Below are positions 32,918 through 42,206 of a stretch of DNA of 64,000 bases, in pieces. Location of the stretch: the NCBI GenBank assembly GCA_017301975.1, contig JAFLEI010000003.1, forward strand, positions 62,724 to 126,723, in the 5' to 3' direction. Below the pieces are notes generated by a model. The model saw only the letters and a list, made by a program, of their open reading frames with translations. It did not search any database and was not told where the DNA came from. Each line of letters starts with the position of its first letter. Position 1 is the first letter of the stretch. This stretch comes from Verrucomicrobiota bacterium. GTDB taxonomy: Bacteria; Verrucomicrobiota; Verrucomicrobiia; Verrucomicrobiales; Verrucomicrobiaceae. Made by a program: the position numbers and the translations under genes.

Positions 32918-34363
32918 ATGCGACTCCTCCGCGCCCTTCTCCTTGCCTCGGTCCTGCCTTTGTCCGCAGGCTCGATGGAGTTCCCCTCGCTCGGCGATGC
33001 CAAACGCATCCATGGCGAACTGGTGAACGTGGATTTCATTCTCCGCAAAGGCGAGTTCCGCGCAGACGATGGCAGGCTGATGAAGTTCAGCATGCCGCCT
33101 TACGCGATCATGAAGTGTCAAGGCGTGGAGGCAGATCTGCGCGAGGTGCCGCTGGGGACGAAGATGGACTTCCTCATGCTGCCGGATGAGGAGGGGCAGC
33201 TTACGCGTCTGGTCACCACGGATGACGGCCAGCCGGCGGATGCGGCGCATTTGAAAAAGTTCCGCGAGTTCACGGAGAAGCGCGGCATCGCCGGATGGAT
33301 CGACAAAACCGAAGGCAACATGGTCACGGTGACGTTTTTCAGCGCTGATCCGGCGGCGTTTCAGGAGGCGTATAAGGAACTGCTCGTGGCGGGCAAAGAA
33401 GCGAGGCTTTGCGTGGCGAACGACGAACTGCGTACCTGGAATCCTGGTGTGGACGGCGAGCGTGGCACCATCACGGAGGTGAACAAGGTGCCCACGGAAT
33501 ATTTCGGCAGCAGCGGCGTGCAGGTGACGCTGAAGGTGAGCAACATGCTCGAAGGCTTTCGCCGTGGACGTGTGGTGCGTGTCTTTCTCGCCGGATGGAA
33601 GGCGCAGGACCAGTTCTATGGCGAGAGCCTGATGGGCTACGGCTTTGGCCGCATGCTGAATCAGGAGCTGGTCGAAAACGTTGCCAAGGAATACCCGGAG
33701 CAGTTTCCTTTCCGCACAGACTTCAGCAACGCGCATCTGCCGTGGTATCAGCTCAAGGACGAGGTGAAGCCGCCGCCCTTTTCCGAGCACGTGGTGTGTG
33801 GCGAACTCGTGGAGGCTGACGCCAAGACCGGCAGCGGGCGATTCATTGCGGAGCTGACCGGCGAGGAAGTGAACTTCACACTCATCAAGCGCCACACCTT
33901 GAAATATCTCGGTGCTGATCCTCAGTTTGCGCAGTTGCCCACGGGTCAGCGCTACCATTTTCATCTGTATCAGGATGCGAAAGGCGCCTTCACCCGAGTG
34001 AGCTTCATCAGCGATGACTTCAGCCACGCCAGCGCGAACGCCAGCACGGCACGCGTCACCGCCATTCAAGGCGATCAAATCCACGTCGGCTGGCAGCTTC
34101 CACTGGTGAAGGACTACAATGGTGACATGCAGCGTGCGCCGGACATTGCGAGCTGCATTCTTCGAGTGAACGATGCCACCCGTGTGTGGAAGGCGGACCA
34201 GCAGGTGAAACTGGCAGATCTGAAAGTGGGTGATGTGCTGCTGTTCAACCGCACCGCAGAACTGCCCGGCAAACGGTCACACTGCACCGACCTTTGGATT
34301 GGAGAAGAGACGCACAAGCTGGTGACGGAGAAGCAGAGGAAGCCTGCGGTGGCGAAGAAGTAG
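32918..34363 (+). CDS. Exported protein of unknown function
   Basis: A 481-residue protein I do not recognise. The ATG at 32918 begins a signal peptide (about 1-19, ending SAG). A GTG at 32894, overlapping the stop of the LRR gene (GTGA), would add eight residues and might be used for coupling. The mature part has repeated beta-rich modules of about 100 residues that each begin with an IHGELVNVD- or VVCGELVEAD-like segment and contain LKVGDVLLFNRT-type strands, suggesting tandem small-barrel domains. The last residues are Lys-rich. Last gene of the DUF1592-DUF1552-LRR unit, so probably secreted with it. Confidence 0.6.
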   Translation: MRLLRALLLASVLPLSAGSMEFPSLGDAKRIHGELVNVDFILRKGEFRADDGRLMKFSMPPYAIMKCQGVEADLREVPLGTKMDFLMLPDEEGQLTRLVTTDDGQPADAAHLKKFREFTEKRGIAGWIDKTEGNMVTVTFFSADPAAFQEAYKELLVAGKEARLCVANDELRTWNPGVDGERGTITEVNKVPTEYFGSSGVQVTLKVSNMLEGFRRGRVVRVFLAGWKAQDQFYGESLMGYGFGRMLNQELVENVAKEYPEQFPFRTDFSNAHLPWYQLKDEVKPPPFSEHVVCGELVEADAKTGSGRFIAELTGEEVNFTLIKRHTLKYLGADPQFAQLPTGQRYHFHLYQDAKGAFTRVSFISDDFSHASANASTARVTAIQGDQIHVGWQLPLVKDYNGDMQRAPDIASCILRVNDATRVWKADQQVKLADLKVGDVLLFNRTAELPGKRSHCTDLWIGEETHKLVTEKQRKPAVAKK

Positions 34364-34393
34364 GCGCGGGACGGCGAAGGTGCCTGCACTAGC

Positions 34394-34494
34394 CGCGTCA
34401 GCGTCCTGGAGTGCTCCAGTCCTCTGGAGCTTTTCGCAGGCCGATGAACGCTCGAAAGCGCCGGAGGACCGGCGAACTCCAGGACGCTGACGCG
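34394..34494. repeat. Cruciform-forming inverted repeat between convergent genes
   Basis: 19-bp perfect arms at 34394-34412 and 34476-34494 (arm GCGTCAGCGTCCTGGAGT preceded by C) enclose two smaller hairpins, GCTCCAG/CTGGAGC and CGCCGG/CCGGCG. The whole folds as a four-arm structure of about 100 nt. Position between convergent stops suggests a bidirectional terminator or a mobile palindromic repeat. Confidence 0.7.
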
Positions 34495-34531
34495 ATGTTC
34501 TTCTACACAGACCTGTGGTGGACGCGCTGAC

Positions 34532-35332
34532 TCACTTGACCACTTCAGCCTCCTTCGCGTTCTCATCATAGCGGTGCAGGGGACGCACCCAGATGTTGCG
34601 GTAGCGGGTCGGGTTGTGGTGGTCCTGCAGGGCGAAGACGACTTCCTGCATCTTGGTTTCGAGCGGTGCGGCATGCTGCACGATGATACCATTCTGCAGC
34701 ACGGTGATGCGGGCGGGCTGCACCACGGCGCCTTTGTCATCCAGCTTGGCGCATTCGCAGATGATGTCGTAGCTCTGCCATTCGCCGGGTTTGCGGCAGG
34801 CATTTACCAGCGGCGGGTAGTTGTGGTAGATGGCGCCGGCCTGGCCGTCGGGGTAGGTGTCGTTTTCATAGGAGTCGAGCACCTGCACCTCGCCCCAGCC
34901 GTGGATGAGCACGCCACTGTTGCCTCGGCCCTGGCTTTTGCCCACGACTTCGGCGGGCGTGGCCCATTCGAGGTGGATCTGGCAGGAGCCAAACTTGTCG
35001 CGGATTTCGATGTCGCCACCCTTGGGCTTGATTTCTGCATAGCCGTTTTCGACTTTCCAGTTGGGCACGTCGCTCTGATCCGGATCGCCTTTGCGAGGCT
35101 TGCGGATGAACCTGGAGAGGTCTGTGCCGTCAAAGAGAACGACCGCGTCGCTCGGTGCGGTGGTCGCTGTGGGAGGCGTGATCACCGTGGGGCGGGGGCG
35201 CTGCATGTCGCCCTCGCGGTAGATGCCTCCGGGTGTGAAGGGCTTTTCTTTTGGGGGTTCAGGCTGCTTTGCCGGTTCGGCGGTGTAGGCGAGGGTGGCA
35301 AGCAAGGGAAGGGTGAGAAGGAGGCGATGCAT
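34532..35332 (-). CDS. DUF1080 (3-keto-disaccharide hydrolase-like) secreted protein
   Basis: A 266-residue secreted protein with a concanavalin-like beta-jelly-roll of the DUF1080 family; some members hydrolyse 3-keto-glycosides. Signal peptide about 1-18, then a proline-rich linker (20-55), then the domain beginning VVLFDGTDLSRF, with typical FGSCQIHLEWATP, GNSGVLIHGWGEVQVLDS and DHHNPTRYRNIWVRPL segments. All expected family motifs are present. It is followed downstream by no gene on the same strand until the convergent cluster, and preceded by the PVC dehydrogenase after 95 bases with a terminator between. Confidence 0.9.
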   Translation of the reverse strand: MHRLLLTLPLLATLAYTAEPAKQPEPPKEKPFTPGGIYREGDMQRPRPTVITPPTATTAPSDAVVLFDGTDLSRFIRKPRKGDPDQSDVPNWKVENGYAEIKPKGGDIEIRDKFGSCQIHLEWATPAEVVGKSQGRGNSGVLIHGWGEVQVLDSYENDTYPDGQAGAIYHNYPPLVNACRKPGEWQSYDIICECAKLDDKGAVVQPARITVLQNGIIVQHAAPLETKMQEVVFALQDHHNPTRYRNIWVRPLHRYDENAKEAEVVK

Positions 35333-35370
35333 AGGGCGTTAACGAATCTAATCAGATGAATTTGCGGGCA

Positions 35371-35400
35371 AAAAAGAAGGCCGGCGCAATCGCCGACCTT
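35371..35400 (-). terminator. Rho-independent terminator of the PVC dehydrogenase gene
   Basis: On the minus strand AAGG-T-CGGCG / CGCCG-G-CCTT forms a nine-pair hairpin with an ATTG loop and is followed by five T. It lies 28 bases after the stop codon of the gene. Confidence 0.75.
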
Positions 35401-35427
35401 CCAGAATCCAGTTGCGGCGCAACTGGG

Positions 35428-38400
35428 CTACTTTTGGAACGCCTTGTCCTTCGCGTTCCCGCCGCTGACGAGGTAGGCGAGGAGATTCAGCAGTTCGTCC
35501 TGATTGAGCGAATTGATGAGGCCGGGGGGCATCATGCTGACTTTGCGGGTGCCCTTCTTGGCGATGTCGCTTTCGTTGATGGCCATGTGGTCGTTGGGGG
35601 CGAAGGGATTGGTCATGATGAAGACCTTGCCGTTTTCTTCGACGACGATGCGGCCGATGATGACGGTGCCGTCTTTCTTGGTGATCTCGTGGCTGTCGTA
35701 CTGGTCGGAGATGACTTTGCTGGGATCAATGATGTTTTCCATGAGATCGCGCATGGTGTAGCGATTGCCGACTCCGGTAAGGTCGGGGCCGATGCTGCCG
35801 CCGTCGCCGTTGAAGCGGTGGCAGGTGGCGCACATGATGCTGCGGTACATGGCCTCGCCATTGGTGAAGTCGCGGCCCTTTAGGCCGCCGGTGGTGAGGG
35901 CGACGACTTCATCGACCGTCCAGTTCTTGCCCGGGCCTTTCGGGGCGACGTAGTTGGGGATGGAGGTGCTGGCTTCGACCTTGTTGCTGAGGGCATCGAG
36001 GGAGGCGAGTTCTTCCTGTGGCACAAAGGTGGCGAGGGCGTCCTTGCGGATGTTTTCGATGAAGCCTTTGAAGCTGTTGCCGCCCTTCCAGGTGCGGGCG
36101 TGCGGGAACCAGGAAAAGTAGGTCTGGCGATGCTCGGGCGTCCAGCCGGCGGTGGCGTTGCGCAGGGCGGCCATGTAGCTGATCTGCTGCGCATTGGGGC
36201 GGCTGCCGGCGGCGGCACGGGCGGCGCTGGCGTAGCCGTCGTTGCGGCTCAAAACAGCATCGGTGGCGACTTCCTGGAAGTCGTCTTTTGCCGTGGCCAT
36301 CATGGCGAGTGTTTTGGACACAACGGTGGGGGAGTCGATGGCAACGAGGATCTGGCAGAGCTCACGGTTCGCGAAAGGATCCGCGGCGGGATAGACGAGA
36401 TCCAACGCCGTGGCGATTTTGGAGCAGACGTCAGCGTCGGGCTTGCCAAGACGGATCAAGATGAGCTCCAAAGCACGGAGAGCTGCGAGCTGCTGGTCGA
36501 GCGGGAGTTTGGCACCCGCCAGTTTTCCCAGGGCGAGAAGCATGCGGCCCTGGAGTTCGGCGTTCTCAGGCGAAACATTGCCGATGGGCTCCGAAGAGGT
36601 GCCAGTGGGCTTGGCTGCAGGTCTGCCACCTTCATTGCCGGTTTTGGCGCCGGTGACACGTGCAAGGGCGATGAGGCCTTCGATCAACGCTGCGGGCTGT
36701 GTTTCGCTGAAAACTTTTTCCTTCCAGAGGGCGACGGGGAGTTTTTCGATCGCGACACGTGCGGCGTAGCGAATGTGACGGTCGCTGTGGCCGAGGTTTG
36801 TCCAGGCATCCTGAAGGGCCTTGGCCGCATCGACCTTGCCGGTGTGGTAGGCTTCCAGAGAGGCGCGCAGTTTGAATTCGGCATCGACCGGCGCGGCTTT
36901 GACCGGGGCGGTGGATTCAGCTCCCACATAGGTCACGCGATAGACACCCGATTGCGTTTTGCGGCCGCCGACGGCGAAGTACATGGCACCGTCCTGCGGG
37001 TGGATGACGACGTCGGTGAGGGGAAGGGGTTTGCCGAAGACGAATTCCTCCTTGGTGGCGGCGTAGCTGGCACCTTTGGCCTCCAGGTTGATGGCCCACA
37101 TGGTGCCGTAGGTCCAGTCGTTGATGAAGATGGCGTGCTGGTACTTGGCGGGGAATTTCGCGCCGGTGCCGGCGACGACGCCTGTGGGGCTGCCGGGGCC
37201 GATGTCGAGCGTGGTGGGCAGCGAGTCTGCATAGTAGTTCGGCCATTTGCCGCTGCCGCTGCGCCAGCCGTAATCCGCGCCGCTGACGCAATGGTTCACA
37301 CGGGTGGGGCGGTACCAAGGGCTGCCGATGTCCCACTCCATGTCGGCGTCATAGGTGAAGAGCTGGCCCTGGTCGTTGAAGCAGATGTCGAACTCATTGC
37401 GGAAGCCGTAGCAGAAGAGCTCCAGGCCGCTGCCGTCCGGGTTCATGCTGCAAATGTAGCCGCCGGGGGCGAGGATGCCGCGCGCATGGCCATTCGCATC
37501 CCACAGGCGCGGGAGGATGTGGTCTTCGCCCCAGATCTTGGCAGGGCGGCTGTTGGTGAGACCTTCGGGCAGCTTGGTGTGGTTCCCGCAGTTGAAGAAG
37601 ATGCGTTTGCCATCCGGGCTGACGGTCATGCTGTGCAGGCCGTGCTCGCCGCCGCCGGCCATGGTATGCAGCTTGGTGGTCTTGTCGTACTGGTCGTCGC
37701 CATTGGTGTCCTGCAGGCGGTAGAGACCGTTGTTTTTGCCGTCTTCATTGACCATGACGTAGAGGCTGTCGAAGGCGGCGAGCAGGCCGTGGGCCTTGCC
37801 CAATTCGATGGAGAGCTTTTCCGGTTTGAGATTCTCGGTTTTGCCAATGGCTGGAACGCCCATGCGATAGATGCTGCCATACTGATCGCAGGCGATGAGG
37901 CGGCCCGTTGGGTCGACCGTAAGCGCCACCCAGGAGCCTTCCTGGTCCTTGGGGACGTTGTAGAGTTTCTCGACCTTGAAGCCCTTGGGCACGGTGACCT
38001 CGGAGGCCGCGATGCTTTCTGCCGGACCGCTATTTCTGCCGCCACCCGGTTTGCCATCCAGCGCGAGCCCCCAGGGGCCTTTGCCGTAGTCGTTGATGAC
38101 GAGGGCGGGCTGCCAGGCTTCTGTGCCGGTCTTGGTGGCCTCCCATTTGCCACTGGTCTCGATGACGACGTTTTCGCGCCCCTGCGGCAGTTTCAAGGTC
38201 AGGCGGGCGATGAGCGCCGCTACGCCGCCTTTGTTGCGCGCGTTGACGATGATTTCGTTTTGCTCGCCACGTTTGATGTCCTTGCTGACATCCGCCTTGG
38301 TCGGCTCCTGCCAGTCCGGATTGGTGAGAACCTTTTTACCGTTCAGGATGGCGTCAGCGCCGTTGTCGCAGGTCAGTTCCAGGGTGGCGAGCTGGGCATT

Positions 38401-38544
38401 CTGCGGGACGTCAAAACGATAGCGGAAGGTGACCTGCGGGTCTTTGTTGCCATCCTTGGACAGCCAGATCCACTGGGGAGCGGCAGAGGCGGAGTTCAGC
38501 AGGATGGCGAAAGCAGCGAGCGTGGAGAAAATACGAGGCAACAT
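35428..38544 (-). CDS. PVC-type membrane-bound dehydrogenase with cytochrome c domain
   Basis: A 1038-residue exported protein. Signal peptide about 1-21; an N-terminal beta-sandwich (25-130, APQWIWLSKDGNKDPQ); a six-bladed propeller of glucose/sorbosone-dehydrogenase type (about 170-500, with GLHSMTVSPDGKRIF and FCYGFRNEFDICFNDQG); a helical HEAT-like region (550-860); and a C-terminal haem domain with CATCHRFNGDGG at about 899 and PPGLINSLNQDELLNLLAYL. Probably a periplasmic sugar or alcohol dehydrogenase feeding electrons to the haem; the substrate is unknown. Confidence 0.88.
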   Translation of the reverse strand: MLPRIFSTLAAFAILLNSASAAPQWIWLSKDGNKDPQVTFRYRFDVPQNAQLATLELTCDNGADAILNGKKVLTNPDWQEPTKADVSKDIKRGEQNEIIVNARNKGGVAALIARLTLKLPQGRENVVIETSGKWEATKTGTEAWQPALVINDYGKGPWGLALDGKPGGGRNSGPAESIAASEVTVPKGFKVEKLYNVPKDQEGSWVALTVDPTGRLIACDQYGSIYRMGVPAIGKTENLKPEKLSIELGKAHGLLAAFDSLYVMVNEDGKNNGLYRLQDTNGDDQYDKTTKLHTMAGGGEHGLHSMTVSPDGKRIFFNCGNHTKLPEGLTNSRPAKIWGEDHILPRLWDANGHARGILAPGGYICSMNPDGSGLELFCYGFRNEFDICFNDQGQLFTYDADMEWDIGSPWYRPTRVNHCVSGADYGWRSGSGKWPNYYADSLPTTLDIGPGSPTGVVAGTGAKFPAKYQHAIFINDWTYGTMWAINLEAKGASYAATKEEFVFGKPLPLTDVVIHPQDGAMYFAVGGRKTQSGVYRVTYVGAESTAPVKAAPVDAEFKLRASLEAYHTGKVDAAKALQDAWTNLGHSDRHIRYAARVAIEKLPVALWKEKVFSETQPAALIEGLIALARVTGAKTGNEGGRPAAKPTGTSSEPIGNVSPENAELQGRMLLALGKLAGAKLPLDQQLAALRALELILIRLGKPDADVCSKIATALDLVYPAADPFANRELCQILVAIDSPTVVSKTLAMMATAKDDFQEVATDAVLSRNDGYASAARAAAGSRPNAQQISYMAALRNATAGWTPEHRQTYFSWFPHARTWKGGNSFKGFIENIRKDALATFVPQEELASLDALSNKVEASTSIPNYVAPKGPGKNWTVDEVVALTTGGLKGRDFTNGEAMYRSIMCATCHRFNGDGGSIGPDLTGVGNRYTMRDLMENIIDPSKVISDQYDSHEITKKDGTVIIGRIVVEENGKVFIMTNPFAPNDHMAINESDIAKKGTRKVSMMPPGLINSLNQDELLNLLAYLVSGGNAKDKAFQK

Positions 38545-38639
38545 GGTGGGCGGAAAGTACGCACCAAATCACCGTAGGTTGCACGCGATTACCAGCCTTT
38601 GGCGAATGCGTGCCTGCTCAGGCCTTCCGAATGACCGTG

Positions 38640-38978
38640 CTAAACGTTTGTGCCATTCAATGCCTGGGCGCCATTGACTTTTTGCACCGACAGCGCCGCG
38701 ACGCGGGACTTGAGCTCCTTGCTGGGCTTGAAACGCACGACGCAGCGGTCAGGGATCATCACCTCAGAATTTGGCTGCTTGGGGTTGCGGCCGATTTTGC
38801 CACGTGCCACGCGCAGGTCAAAGGTGCCGAAAGTGCGCAGCGTCACTTCGTTTCCTTCAGCTAGATTCTTCGAGACCAGCTCCATAAAGGCTTCCACCAT
38901 GGCCAGTGTGTCGGCATGCTTGATTCCCGTTGCGTTGCTGAGTTCCGCAACCAAATCTTTTTTGGTGATCGTGGTCAT
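38640..38978 (-). CDS. HU/IHF-family DNA-binding protein
   Basis: A 112-residue nucleoid protein, dimeric DNA-bending histone-like family. Start at the ATG 38978 (MTTITKKDLVAEL); the ORF opens at 39014 but those residues lack similarity. Helical N-terminal half, then the beta-arm with FGTFDLRVARGKIGRNPKQP and the DNA-contacting GRNP-type motif, ending FKPSKELKSRV. A C-terminal tail of about 15 residues is longer than in E. coli HU. Single gene, flanked by convergent/divergent units. Confidence 0.92.
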   Translation of the reverse strand: MTTITKKDLVAELSNATGIKHADTLAMVEAFMELVSKNLAEGNEVTLRTFGTFDLRVARGKIGRNPKQPNSEVMIPDRCVVRFKPSKELKSRVAALSVQKVNGAQALNGTNV

Positions 38979-39064
38979 AACATGGTGACTAGCGAGACGA
39001 TTAGCAGGGTGCAACTAATTTCTGTGTCGAATTATCATCTCTACCTACGATGAACTCAGTAGGT

Positions 39065-40003
39065 TTATTTGGGACGATCCGAAACTATCCGGGATAGGAC
39101 CTCGGACGAGGTCCGAAAATGCATCTTGCACAAGGTTGGCAAAACATCACTGCCGTGCTGTTCTACGAGCTTGATGGCCGTTTGTTTCACGCCTTCTGAG
39201 ACTCCCTTGGGGAATTCCATGCCAAATTTCTGGCCTTGGGACCTCAGCCAGGCCACAAAACCCTCGCGGGCCAGAATGGAGGCGGCGGCTACGGCGGGAT
39301 CGCTTTCCGCCTTGGTGCGCTGGACGAGTTCGATTTCCTTGCCGCGTGTCTGCATGGCGCGCTGCAGCACGGCGGGATTGGCAAACTGATCTGAAATGGC
39401 TCGTTGGCAGCCGGGGACGCGCTCCAGCAGGTTTTCGATGATACGAGCGTGTCCCCAGGCGAGAAGCCGGTTCAGATTGCCAAATTTGGTGTACAGCTCG
39501 TTGTACCGCCCGGGGTGAATGGCAATGACCTCCCAGGCAAGGCCGGGAATGCTGCGAATATCGGCGGCGATCTTGAAAATGCGTGCATCACTGCTGATGC
39601 GCTTGCTGTCCACCGCCCCGATCTCACGCAGGCGGCGGGTGACATCGCCATCGACATAAACACCCGCAATGACCAGCGGGCCGAAGAGGTCTCCCTTGCC
39701 GCTCTCATCCACGCCGATGTGGGGCTGAAACATTTCCGGGTGGAGCACTTCTTCGTAGCCGAGCTTGGCTTCGCCGAGCACCTGGGGTTCGAGCAGGTTG
39801 GTGATGAAATCTTCGGTTTCCTTGCCCTGCACGACGATCTTGGGGCCCTTTTCATACACGCAGACATTCACCTTCGATTTGGCGGCGGCGTAAAGGCAGT
39901 AGGGTTTGGTTTGAAACTCAAAGCCGCGCTCCTCCAGCAGGGTGCGCAGCTTCGCTGCTTGAGTGGAGGTGAGCGCATGGGTGTAACTTGTCAGGGCTGG
40001 CAT
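39065..40003 (-). CDS. rnhC: Ribonuclease HIII
   Basis: A 312-residue enzyme that cuts the RNA strand of RNA-DNA hybrids. The N-terminal TBP-like domain (1-90) marks RNase HIII, followed by the RNase H fold with the DESGKGD motif in HIGVDESGKGDLFGP (about 95-110) and TKAESDPAVAAASILARE near 235. Gly-Lys-Gly in the first motif distinguishes it from RNase HII. Divergent to mutY with 73 bases between starts; both are genome-maintenance genes. Confidence 0.95.
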   Translation of the reverse strand: MPALTSYTHALTSTQAAKLRTLLEERGFEFQTKPYCLYAAAKSKVNVCVYEKGPKIVVQGKETEDFITNLLEPQVLGEAKLGYEEVLHPEMFQPHIGVDESGKGDLFGPLVIAGVYVDGDVTRRLREIGAVDSKRISSDARIFKIAADIRSIPGLAWEVIAIHPGRYNELYTKFGNLNRLLAWGHARIIENLLERVPGCQRAISDQFANPAVLQRAMQTRGKEIELVQRTKAESDPAVAAASILAREGFVAWLRSQGQKFGMEFPKGVSEGVKQTAIKLVEQHGSDVLPTLCKMHFRTSSEVLSRIVSDRPK

Positions 40004-40076
40004 GGGCGTGATTTTAATCGCAGGCGTGGCGAAAGACTCATGAAAAATGCGCCGGATCGTTCATAAGTGAGGCACG

Positions 40077-41114
40077 ATGCCCCCCAAAACTGCCAGGCCC
40101 GATCCGCATGCCATCGCCGCCGAACTCGTGAACTGGTTTGGGCATCACGCGCGTGATTACCCCTGGCGGCGCACGCGCGATCCTTATGCCATTCTCATTT
40201 CGGAGGTGATGCTGCAGCAGACGCAGATCGCGACGGTGCTGGACCGTGGGTTTTATGCGCGCTGGCTGGAGCGGTTTCCTGATTTCAAGACGCTGGCGGC
40301 TGCGCGTGAGGAGGAGGTGCTTAAGGCCTGGGAGGGGCTGGGCTACTATCGGCGGGCGCGTAATTTGCAACGGCTTGCCCAGGAGGTGATGGCGCAGCAT
40401 GGCGGGGTGTTTCCCCGTGAGCATGCGGTCATTCTCGAGCTGCCGGGAGTGGGGCCCTACACGGCAGGTGCGGTGGCCAGCTTTGCGTTTGGTCAGGCGG
40501 AGTCCATTGTCGATGGCAACATCGCACGGGTGCTTTCGCGCATTTACAATGATGTCACGCCCGTGGATTCCACGGCTGGGACCAAGCTGCTGTGGGAACG
40601 CTCGAAAGCGCTGGTGCAGGCGACTGATGATCCGCGTGCCTTGAACTCGGCGCTGATGGAGCTCGGGCAGACCCTCTGCACACCGACGAAGCCGGCCTGT
40701 GACCTCTGCCCGGTGCGCGCCCACTGCCGCGCGACTGAGCCCGAAGCGCTGCCCGTGAAGAATGCGCGCCAGCAGATCACCGCCGTCACGGAGCGTGTCA
40801 TTTTTTTGCGCACCAGCGCCGGGGTGCTGCTGGAGCTTGAGACCGGGAAGCGGCGCACGGGTTTGTGGAAGCTGCCCGCGCTGGACCCCATGCATGAACA
40901 TGCGCCGCCGCCTGTGCTGCTGCGGATGCAGTACGGCATCACACGGTACAAGGTCACGCTCTGGGTGCATGAGCCGCAAGTGCCTGCCGGGGAGTGGCCT
41001 GATACGCACCGGATGATACCCGTGGCTGATCTTGAATCCACGCCAATGCCCGCGCCGTATCGAAAGGCATTGAACGATCTGCTCCAGCGCGGAGACTTCC
41101 ATCTCAGTGCGTGA
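40077..41114 (+). CDS. mutY: A/G-specific adenine DNA glycosylase
   Basis: A 345-residue base-excision enzyme that removes adenine opposite 8-oxoguanine. HhH-GPD domain: ISEVMLQQTQIATV with the catalytic Glu, LELPGVGPYTAGAVASFAFG and the Asp in SIVDGNIARVL. The [4Fe-4S] cluster cysteines follow in CTPTKPACDLCPVRAHC (about 200-216). A shortened NUDIX-like domain (about 235-345, RRTGLWKLPALDPM) recognises the oxidised base. Start ATG 40077. Confidence 0.95.
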   Translation: MPPKTARPDPHAIAAELVNWFGHHARDYPWRRTRDPYAILISEVMLQQTQIATVLDRGFYARWLERFPDFKTLAAAREEEVLKAWEGLGYYRRARNLQRLAQEVMAQHGGVFPREHAVILELPGVGPYTAGAVASFAFGQAESIVDGNIARVLSRIYNDVTPVDSTAGTKLLWERSKALVQATDDPRALNSALMELGQTLCTPTKPACDLCPVRAHCRATEPEALPVKNARQQITAVTERVIFLRTSAGVLLELETGKRRTGLWKLPALDPMHEHAPPPVLLRMQYGITRYKVTLWVHEPQVPAGEWPDTHRMIPVADLESTPMPAPYRKALNDLLQRGDFHLSA

Positions 41115-41166
41115 ATTGTGAGTTTGCCATTGACTTCCCATGCCCTACCAGATGCCATTACCTTTT

Positions 41167-42102
41167 ATGAAAAAGCGCACTCTTCTTTTCTCCTGCCTCG
41201 CCATCGCTCTCGCGGGCTGCAAACCGTCCGCGGAGACGCCCGCCGCCAAACCTGCCGAAGGCACGGCGCCTGCCAAGTCCGGCAAGCCGCAGGTGCTGGT
41301 GGCGAACTACCCGCTGCAATATTTTGCCCAGCGCATCGCGGGAGATGCTGTCGATGTGCGCTTCCTGGCGCCGAAAGGGGAGGACCCTGCATTCTGGCAG
41401 CCGGATGAGGCCGCCATCACGGCCTTTCAAGCGGCCGATCTGATTCTCATGAACGGCGCGGGCTATTCCAAATGGGCGGACAAAGTCACGCTGCCAGAGT
41501 CGAAGGTCGTGGACACCTCGGCCGCCTTTGCCAACAACTTGATTGAAGTGCGCGATGCTACCACCCACAGCCATGGCCCGGCCGGTGCGCACAGCCATAA
41601 TGGCACCGCATTCACCACCTGGATCGACTTCAAGCAGGCCTCCATGCAGGCGGAGGCGGTCGGTGACGCCTTGGCCGGACTGGTGCCGGCGGCCAAAGAT
41701 TCCATCCGCAAAAACACGGATGCTCTCAAGGATGAACTGGAGTCGCTCGATGAACGCATGAGCGCGCTGAGCCGCCGCCTGGTGCAGCATCCGCTGGTGG
41801 CCTCGCACCCGGTCTATCATTACCTGGCACGTCGCTACGGCATGGATGTGAAGTCTGTGCTTTGGGAGCCGGACACCGTGCTGGATGAGAAGGCGCTCAG
41901 CGACCTCCATGAGATCCTCGCCGGGCACCGTGCGCGATGGATGATCTGGGAAGGCGAGCCCAGCAAGGACAGCGTGGACAAGCTCGCTGCACTGGGACTG
42001 CAAAGCGTGGTCTTTGATCCATGCGGCAATGTGCCTGACAGCGGTGACTTTATGACGGTGATGAAAGGGAATGTGGAGGCGATGGAAAAGGCGTTTCCAT
42101 GA
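41167..42102 (+). CDS. ZnuA-like metal-binding substrate-binding lipoprotein
   Basis: A 311-residue periplasmic cluster A-I solute-binding protein (PF01297) for Zn2+ or Mn2+. The lipobox LAGC places Cys at about 18, start ATG 41167 chosen for this signal peptide. The domain starts VLVANYPLQYFAQRIAGD; metal ligands are expected in EDPAFWQPDEAAI and the short His loop THSHGPAGAHSHNG at about 130-143, plus ASHPVYHYLARRYG. No permease or ATPase gene adjoins it, which is unusual for this family. The gap after it begins the tRNA-array leader. Confidence 0.85.
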   Translation: MKKRTLLFSCLAIALAGCKPSAETPAAKPAEGTAPAKSGKPQVLVANYPLQYFAQRIAGDAVDVRFLAPKGEDPAFWQPDEAAITAFQAADLILMNGAGYSKWADKVTLPESKVVDTSAAFANNLIEVRDATTHSHGPAGAHSHNGTAFTTWIDFKQASMQAEAVGDALAGLVPAAKDSIRKNTDALKDELESLDERMSALSRRLVQHPLVASHPVYHYLARRYGMDVKSVLWEPDTVLDEKALSDLHEILAGHRARWMIWEGEPSKDSVDKLAALGLQSVVFDPCGNVPDSGDFMTVMKGNVEAMEKAFP

Positions 42103-42171
42103 GGTGTTTGAGTTTTAGGTGTGAAAACACCCTTGGAAACTGACCGAATAAGAAAAATATAGAATATCGTG

Positions 42172-42200
42172 TTGACGGCCTAATAAGGCTGTGTCATCAT
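42172..42200 (+). promoter_or_regulatory. Candidate promoter of the leader and tRNA array
   Basis: TTGACG at 42172-42177, 17 bases, then CATCAT at 42195-42200, four of six bases of the -10 consensus. It is the best promoter-like pair between the upstream gene and the first tRNA. Activity is inferred. Confidence 0.35.
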
Positions 42201-42206
42201 CCGTTA

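Noticed and set aside
32831..34084. 417-aa minus-strand ORF opposite the unknown exported protein
   Set aside because: Shadow frame; the plus-strand gene has a signal peptide and operon position.
36100..38577. 825-aa plus-strand ORF opposite the PVC dehydrogenase
   Set aside because: Shadow of a well supported 1038-aa gene; no motifs.
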